Assembly (NCBI RefSeq): GCF_019578655.1
Contig: NC_063262.1
Coordinates: 20,157,582 to 20,221,581, forward strand
Source of the DNA: Ricinus communis
Taxonomy: Eukaryota; Streptophyta; Magnoliopsida; Malpighiales; Euphorbiaceae
DNA length: 64,000 bases
Direction of reading: 5' to 3'
In this document: positions 57,370 through 64,000 of the stretch, one piece after another
Numbering within the stretch: position 1 is the first letter of the stretch
Layout of the letters: each line of letters opens with the position of its first letter
The notes under the pieces: generated by a model
Told to the model about the DNA's origin: nothing
Seen by the model: the letters and a program-made list of their open reading frames with translations, nothing else
Databases searched by the model: none
Position numbers and translations under genes: made by a program

Positions 57370-58935
57370 CTTACAATCACATAATTAGAGATGTGAAATT
57401 CAAGCAGATAAACACACTTAGCAATATAACTAAGGGCATGCCTATTGCTCGAAGGTCTAGAATACGAGTGCTTATGATCATGCTTCCTCCTATGTTGTAA
57501 GGCTTTAGAGTTTTGAACTCTTTGCCTTTGCCTTCCCTGACCACTAGCCTTTTTGGGTTAGGTTTTAGGAGGTGGAGCTTGAACCCTTCTAGGTTCAAAA
57601 CTAGAAGCTCCTTTACTAGAGTTGGAGAAAGACGCAAAACAAGTTTGATGGGTTTACAAAACATTTTTTGTTCTTACTAGAAGAACATATTTAAATCCTA
57701 AACCATGCTTGACTAGAGGTGACCTTTGAGCATTTATCAAATCATCAAGCTTCTCTTTCCACTTTAAAAGCTTAATAAGTTGAGAGTTTATTTTGAAAGC
57801 TCATTTTTGAAACTCTCATTTTCTTTAGAACACTTTAAGTTTTTAATAGTTAAGTCCTCATTAAGCTTAGTCACTTTCAAATGTTCCACAAGTGCCACAT
57901 TTTCTTTAATTAAACATTCTTCTAAGGATGTGGTCAACTCTTCATTAGATTTGAAGAGTGAACTAATCCTAAATTCCAAATCATTAAGAAGTTTTTCAAG
58001 ATCATTTATCTTATTTTTATAAAACTTTTTCTTTAAAGCCATTTAATCATACTTATGCATGGCAAGATCACACATCTCAACAAGTTTACTATAAGTAGGA
58101 GAGTTAGACTCAATTATCTCATTATTTATAGTTTCCTATAATGCCATGAAGGAAAGATTGACCACTTTATTCTCACTTAGGCCATCATCATCTTTGAATT
58201 CGCCAGATACATCCCAAATAGTTTTAAGTGCCTTATTCTTTTGTTTAATGAGATACTTCTTTAGCTGAGGAAAATCTAGTTTGATGTAACCCTGTTTAAT
58301 ATAACCAAAGCATATGATGGATTCTTCTTATTGTCATCATGCTTTTTAGATGGTTTGCCAAGCTTTTTCTTCATGAGAATGCTTTTTAGCCTTTTGAAAA
58401 TGAGAGCAAGATCCTCATCTTAGTCATCACTATGATAACTCATTATCATTAGAGAAAACTTCATTGGCCTTGAAAGCAATTGACACTTTTTTTCTTTATT
58501 AACTTCCTTCGCATCTTCCCTAGTCATTTGACATGATCATCTTATGAGTAAGGAGTTTGCCTATAAGGAGATCATTAGAGAGAGTAAAAAGGTTGTTTGT
58601 TTCCTCAATTGAGTTGACCTTTGACTCCTACTCTTTTCTAGGAAGAACTCTCAAAGTCTTATTGGTGAATTCCTCAAGTTGATAGATTTCGCCAAGCTTC
58701 TTCAAGGCATTGATGATGATTATAAGGCGACTATACATTGTAGAGACCTTCTCATTTGGCTTCGTTTGGAACATCTCATATTCATGTACCAAGTTTTGGG
58801 TCTTTTTGATTTTAATTTGAGTTGTTCCATCATGTTTGTTTGCCAAAGAATCCCAAATCACCTTTATCAAAAGACAATGTTCAACTCCGCCGTACTCTTT
58901 TCTAGATAGAGCACAATAGAGGATGTCCATAGTTG
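57370..58935 (-). pseudogene. Retroelement gag relic (UBN2 type)
   Basis: From 58930 downward the - strand reads KVIWDSLANKHDGTTQIKIK, LVHEYEMFQTKPNEKVSTMY, INALKKLGEIY and LRVLPRKE. This is the characteristic gag segment annotated as UBN2 in plant copia-like elements. Further down come NDLLIGKLLTHKMIM, an acidic-to-basic stretch, a degenerate zinc knuckle (CFGYIKQGYIKLDFPQLKK near 58310, with Cys and His positions lost) and a coiled-coil frame (58042-57788). The final frame (57664-57377) is unassigned. The N-terminus is missing and several frames are used. Confidence 0.65.
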
Positions 58936-58999
58936 TTCTAACCTTTGAATGTAGCTCTCTTTCTTCTAGAGACCAGTCTTTCTTTGTCTTGAGTATTTG

Positions 59000-59478
59000 G
59001 GAGAGAAATATTAGGGTTTGAGACGTTCTCCCCCCGCTCTCTCTTTTTTTTTCCTCTCTTCTTTCTTTTAATTAATTCCTCCTGTCGCCACCAACACGGC
59101 TGTGTTGATGCTCGTGTTCCCAACACGGGATGGTGTTTATGCCCGTGTTACTCTCTATGGCCGTGCTCCTTAAAAACTTATTTTTCTTTGATGTTTGATG
59201 CAACCAACACGGTCGTGTTGGTGCCCGTGTTGGAAACACGGCTAGTGTTGAAACCAACACGGCCATGTTCAGCTTCCTCATGCGCATACTTAGCTTGTTT
59301 CGGCAGCTTCGACGTCCAATTATGCTCCAATTCTTCCCTTTATCATTCTTTGACTTCTTTTAGACCTAATGCACACAAACAGACGCATAGGGTGAGTGTT
59401 GGGACCAATTCACATCCAAATGTCTATAAAATCAATCTTAAAAATTCTATTTAGATGTGTGTATTTTACGCACATCAG
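59000..59478 (-). repeat. LTR-like fragment with palindromic AACACGG cassettes
   Basis: On the - strand this starts TGATGTGCGTAAAATACACA, which resembles the opening of dicot gypsy LTRs. It contains many copies of CAACACGG and CGTGTTG arranged as near-palindromes (for example CAACACGGTCGTGTTG at 59205-59220). The gag relic begins about 70 bp further on. I place it as a 5' LTR or leader fragment. Confidence 0.5.
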
Positions 59479-59730
59479 TATTTCAACACCATTTGTTTCT
59501 TTATTGGAAGAGTTACTCATTCTATAATGTTCCATAAGTCAATTCCATCACTCTCATGAAATATCTTTATAGGATTCTTCCATTACGGATAGTTGGCTCC
59601 GTCAAAGAAAAACGCCTATTGAATGCTTGACCCATATGGATGGACTTTTACTTCAAGATGATTAAATTTTTTATCGAAGAAAACCAAATTTTTTATACCA
59701 AATATAATTCTAAGGCAACCAAAGGGGGGG
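59479..59730. other. Short unassigned stretch before the LTR at 59731
   Basis: No gene is visible. The last bases (ACCAAAGGGGGGG, 59718-59730) look like a polypurine tract, so part of this may be the truncated interior of the following LTR's element. Confidence 0.35.
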
Positions 59731-60906
59731 TGAACTGGTTGAAATTGAAAACCAAAAACCAAGACTAAGTAAGAAGAGAATCAAGCACAATCACACAACA
59801 AAAAGAATTTATAGTGGTTGGACCAACACTTGCCTACATCCACTCTCCAAGAATTCTCTTCAGATTTTCACTATCAATTAGAATTACAACTTAACTCTAT
59901 TTTAGTTCTTTTTCACAATGCTAAGAGCTAATCTAAGTATTTTTCCAAGGCCCACATTATAAGCTAATCTAAGATTTTTAATTTTAGTTAAAAGAGCAAT
60001 TAATCTTTTACTCAAATACTCAACTGACCTTTTTTGAGCATTAGATATAAAATTAATCACTCAACAACTAAAAGATTCAAGTCCAATCTTAAATTTTTAA
60101 AAGAAGATGAAATTAAAGAAGATTTTGAGATTGTTTGAGAGTTAATACAAATAGTGACTTAAAGTAAATGCTCTTGCTTACCCTAGAACTATTAAAAATG
60201 GAATTTTTATATTATAGGTGAACTAGAGACATTGGAGCCTCAATTAATGCCAAAATAATTGTTTTAAAAATCTTCATAAATGTAGCTTCATATGTGGTAA
60301 GCTTTCTTTATGGCTATGAAGCTTCAATCAAAATTCATATTAAAAAAATCTAGAAGTCGTCTTAGGCATGAATAAGAGTACACGCTTGGAAAAACCTGAC
60401 TTCATGGCTGGAAACTTTAGCCATGAAGTCTTCTATAGTTTTTTAAGTTTCAAAGAGGAAAATCCTTCATGAGCGTGAGTCCTAGTTCATGGCCATAAAT
60501 ACTCCTTCATGGGTGTGAAGATTTGTTTATTGTTTTCAACTTCACAGCTGGGAAGGGCTGGCCATAATCCTTTTATGGTTTCTTCAAAATTTAGGGAGGT
60601 AAGATTCTTCATGGAAGTGAATACTGGTTCGTGGCCGTGAATCACCGACTTTATGGCTAGGAACACTAGTCGTGAAGTCTTATGTAACTTCTGCTTTTGT
60701 GCTGCAAGTTCTCACATGTGCGAACTTTATTTCATGGTTGTGAATTAGACAATTCACAAGCGTGACAAATAGTTTATTGACATGAATCTCCTCTGTTCTA
60801 CAAAGATACATGATTGCCTAATAGATAAACACCTAAATCAAATTGTTAGATATTCTTAATTATTTATGATCATCGGAATAGGTTTAATAACCCTTAATAT
60901 TCAACA
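59731..60906 (+). repeat. LTR of a copia (Sirevirus-like) element
   Basis: Begins TGAACTGGTTGAAATTGAAA directly after a G-rich polypurine tract. It carries TTTATAGTGGTTGGACCAAC and CTTGCCTACATCCACTCTCC, words typical of dicot Sirevirus-type LTRs, and ends TTAATATTCAACA. With a polypurine tract in front it is a 3' LTR in + orientation; the 5' part of the element is not seen. It contains the TTCATGG-type palindromes at 60391-60760. Confidence 0.55.
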
Positions 60907-61540
60907 TAATTAATTAGTAGGTTACAAATTATATAAATAGTAAATTTAAATAATTGATAGAAATACTTCAAATAAATTATAGTATTTAATTAAATATTTC
61001 AAATAAATTATAGTATATTAAATTAAATGTTTTATAAATATTAATTCATATTATATGAAATCGTATAATGGATAAAAAATAACCTGCCAATTGAACCTAT
61101 GACCTATTATTTTAATGCCTTCATCAAGTCAAGATCTCGACTTAGAGTGAAAAACTTATTAAGTTATTATTATAGACACTAGAATTAAGTATTGTTAAAA
61201 TGTGAATTTTTATCGTAATCTTATAAAACTATAATTTTATATGAGTTTGATAATATTATTTAATTTGAAATCTTTAATTTTGAAATTATTCAATTAGATA
61301 ATATGATCAAATTATGTTAAAATTTAAATAATTGTACTCTAATTCAAAAAAAATAATATTTAAATAGTTATTATCAATTTCAAGAAGTAGATTGAACTTT
61401 TTATATTGATTAAGTTTTTTAATATGGTGAATTAGACTATTTGCAAATTACTACATAAATTGATCAAAAAATTAGAATTGGTGGCAAATTGATACCTTAG
61501 CCTTTTATGATATAGAATTATTAGTAGTAAGCAATAAGAA
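60907..61540. other. AT-rich intergenic DNA
   Basis: I see nothing recognisable in this stretch. Confidence 0.5.
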
Positions 61541-64000
61541 TTACAACTATCGTATTTGTACTTTTGTACCTTTTTATTTGAGAGAGGGGTTGGTAGCATG
61601 AGAATGTAAATATATAGGACAACAAGGACATTGTACTAGTAGGAATATTCTTACTAGAAATTGAATACCATTTCTCTATCCTTCCTTAACTGATTTCTCT
61701 CATTCTTCTTTCTAATTCTTTATTTCATTAATCTGCCATAGATATAGGATTTGTCTTATATCATGGTAGTATTAGAGCTGTTGATCCATAGGCCCCAATT
61801 ATTTTTTTAATTAACATGTCAATTTTTGAAAATACTAGAGCTAAAGAAAATGGAAGACTCCATTAATGGTTGGGTGGAAAACCTTTTTCAAGAAACTTCA
61901 AAGAAGTAAGATGCTGCATTCTAAGAGTTTTCTCAATGCCATGAGAATGCCTCTATTGAGCTACATAGGAAGTTGAATCTATTGATGTAATTAATACACA
62001 ATTCACAAACTCAAAGGTCCAGCCTATTCAACACCTATTGACCCTATACATTCCCATGCCAGTCCTTCACACGATCCAACATCAAACAATCACCTTATCA
62101 TGGTCCTACTAGATTAGCAAAAATAGAATTTCCATGTTATAATGGTGAAGATGTTCAATGATGGATTTTTTTAAAGATATATAATTTTTTTTAAATAGAC
62201 AACACTCCTGAGGATGCTAAGGTTCACTTAGCTTCTATTCATTTAGATCAATCTTACCTTTCTAACCGATGCAATTGATAATGGCCAACATGGATTAAGT
62301 ATGTAGAAGCACTCTCTATTTGTTTTGGTAATAAATCTTTGATGATACTATGGCTGAGATGATGAAACTCAAACAAACAAGTCCTCTCTAGGATTATTTA
62401 ATCCATTTTGATAAACTATTAGATAAGGTAACTTTTCCTAAATCTTATACTATTAGTTATTTTTTTAAGTAGAGTAATAGATGAAATATAAATACTTGTT
62501 TGAATGTTCCATTCAAAAACCTTGCAGCAAGCTTTTACATTAGATAGGATGTAAGAAGCTAATGAGATATAGTTGATACAAGGAGAAGCTAGCAACGTTA
62601 CAACTTATTTCTTCCAACTCCAAAACCCCATCTACCACCCTTACTACCTAACCCAATTCTCACTTTAGAATACCTTTTAACCTATTTTGTTTAACCGACC
62701 AAATAATTCTAAAGTTGTCCATTCTCTTTGTATTGTTGAAATTGTTGACAAGCGGTCCAAAATCTATATTTTTGGTATGATGAGAAGTACTCTTCTAGCC
62801 ACAAATATGAGAAGAAATTTTTGGACTCTATTACATTTTAGGAGTTAGAAGAAGATGACTATAACAAACAACAAGATTCTAATTCCATAATAGATTCTAT
62901 TGCTTCATCTACTATCTTTTTACATGCTATTAGTGCGTCTTTTGATTTGAGTTGCAAGACTATAAGTGCTGCAGGGTATTATAAGACTCACAAAATTACA
63001 CAATATATACTAGTAGCATATATAACTTGTTGGATTATATTTAATTAAAGCACTCAAATGTCCTTTTAATTATTTAACTTATGTCAAGATCCCTATAGGC
63101 AATAGTGACACAATAGCTTGTCATTTGTCTACTTATGTTTTTTGATGGAGTATGCAGGGGCCATGAATATAAACCTAATTTTATAATAATCCCATTAGGA
63201 GGATGTGAATCTATATTGGGTGTACAATAGCTAAAACCATTAGGGAACATTCAGTGGAATTTTGACTCCCTTCATATGCAATTCCATATGCAAGGAACAC
63301 TTACGTGTTGAATGGAGAAGAACACCCAACAATACACCTAAGAGCACCCAAATAACTTGACAAACTTTACCTACATTACCCTCTCAATTTCGTTCCCTCA
63401 CACTTACACCAACAACCTCACTTATTCATAAACCATTCACCACTGAAATATTTCATCCAATAAAACAAATTTTAAGCTAGAGATCTCAAATTATATTCTA
63501 AGACCTTAAAACCTTATCACCTTACAGATCCTATGGCCATTGAATATAATTAAAACCAAACCCCAAGCCAATTAATGTGAGAGATTACCACTACTCCTCA
63601 AACTAAAAAGACATTATAAAAAAATGATTCAAGAATTGTTGGAAACCAGAGTCAATCCACATAGTGTGAACCCTTACTCTTCTCCAATTGTCCTTGTAAA
63701 AAAAAAGAAGACAAAACATGACACATGTGCATTGATTCTATGGAGCTCAATAATCATAAAGTGAAGGATTACATGGTGAACTCTATGGAGTTACTTTCTT
63801 TTTCCAAAATAGACTTAAAGGCTCAATACCATCAACTTCGGATGCACCCTTCTAACATTCCTAAAACGTCATACAGATCATACATTAGGCACTATGAAAT
63901 TTTGATTATGCTGTTTGGCTGAAAAATGCACCATCAACATTCTAAAGTCAGATGAATAATGTTTCCAGGCCTTATTATGAAAGTCCAGTTTGGTCTTCTT
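61541..64000 (+). pseudogene. Decayed Ty3/gypsy gag-pol, running off the window
   Basis: A degraded primer-site-like ATGGTAGTATTAGAGCT lies at 61763-61779, so LTR sequence may precede it. Gag is readable from about 62110 (LAKIEFPCYNGEDVQ; NTPEDAKVHLASIHLD). A knuckle-like remnant with DEKYSSSHKYEKK lies near 62780-62830, where this gypsy group has a CYNCDEKF-type knuckle. Reverse transcriptase starts near 63560: NPYSSPIVLVKKKKTKHDTC, then FSKIDLKAQYHQLRMHPSNI and RHYEILIMLFG in two frames. The protease region is almost gone. Stops and shifts occur throughout. The 65-codon frame 63725-63922 is the longest open piece. Confidence 0.7.

Noticed and set aside
59188..59454. An 88-codon + strand frame with repeated Val/Leu/Thr-Arg-Pro motifs
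   Set aside because: The repetition comes from the AACACGG palindromes in an LTR-like fragment, not from a protein repeat.
1..64000. tRNA genes, organellar insertions or an intact second protein-coding gene
   Set aside because: I found no cloverleaf-like sequence with proper B box, no plastid or mitochondrial gene motif, and no other multi-exon frame without disabling changes. A tRNA or protein profile search could still find one I missed.

Overview
The window looks like AT-rich nuclear DNA of a eudicot, probably a rosid. The reasons are spliced genes with GT-AG introns, an HD-ZIP IV homeobox gene, and many plant retroelement and MITE relics. I cannot name the species. I see no bacterial, organellar or viral genome organisation. 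Only one host gene appears intact: a class IV homeodomain-leucine zipper gene, best read as the HDG2 orthologue, on the + strand. Its CDS runs from 34599 to 39686 in 11 coding exons encoding 763 residues, with an intron in the 5' leader and a probable one in the 3' UTR. L1-box motifs lie near it.

Left flank (1-33000): a broken GRF-type zinc-finger relic on the - strand (about 230-700), long AT-rich intergenic DNA, and three copies of one small TIR element (6655-7005, 10131-10425, 11445-11755). A truncated Ty3/gypsy element with both LTRs follows (about 12421-19019); it has gag and protease, no recognisable RT or integrase, and antisense exon-like blocks. Next come a pair of larger MITEs (19150-19965 and 25745-26345), another MITE (20070-20645), a possible Helitron end (21473), a LINE 3' end on the - strand (27267-28340) and a foldback element (28510-28983).

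Right flank (40000-64000): an almost pure C tract (40309-40357) follows the homeobox gene. A FAR1/FHY3-type (MULE-derived) pseudogene spans about 42200-49090. It is split by a complete but decayed Ty1/copia element (42326-47056) with TG...CA LTRs, a PBS, a polypurine tract and an AAAGT target duplication. Then come a 122-bp tandem repeat, an antisense transposon-protein relic, and a satellite-like array of about 15 monomers of roughly 82 bp in an alternating A/B pattern (52330-53600). A Cassandra-type TRIM, whose LTRs carry 5S-rRNA-like sequence, lies on the - strand at 54143-55060. Beyond it are a B3-domain relic, a retroelement gag relic on the - strand, two clusters of short palindromes in LTR-like sequence, and a decayed Ty3/gypsy gag-pol running off the right edge.

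Functionally the window is one epidermis-type transcription factor gene in a repeat-rich neighbourhood. No operon-like or multi-gene system is visible. The points most worth a second look are the two alternative N-termini of the homeobox gene, the 5S-bearing Cassandra copy, the dimeric satellite beside an antisense element gene, the nested FAR1/copia insertion, and two very short poly-A insertions bounded by target-site duplications.
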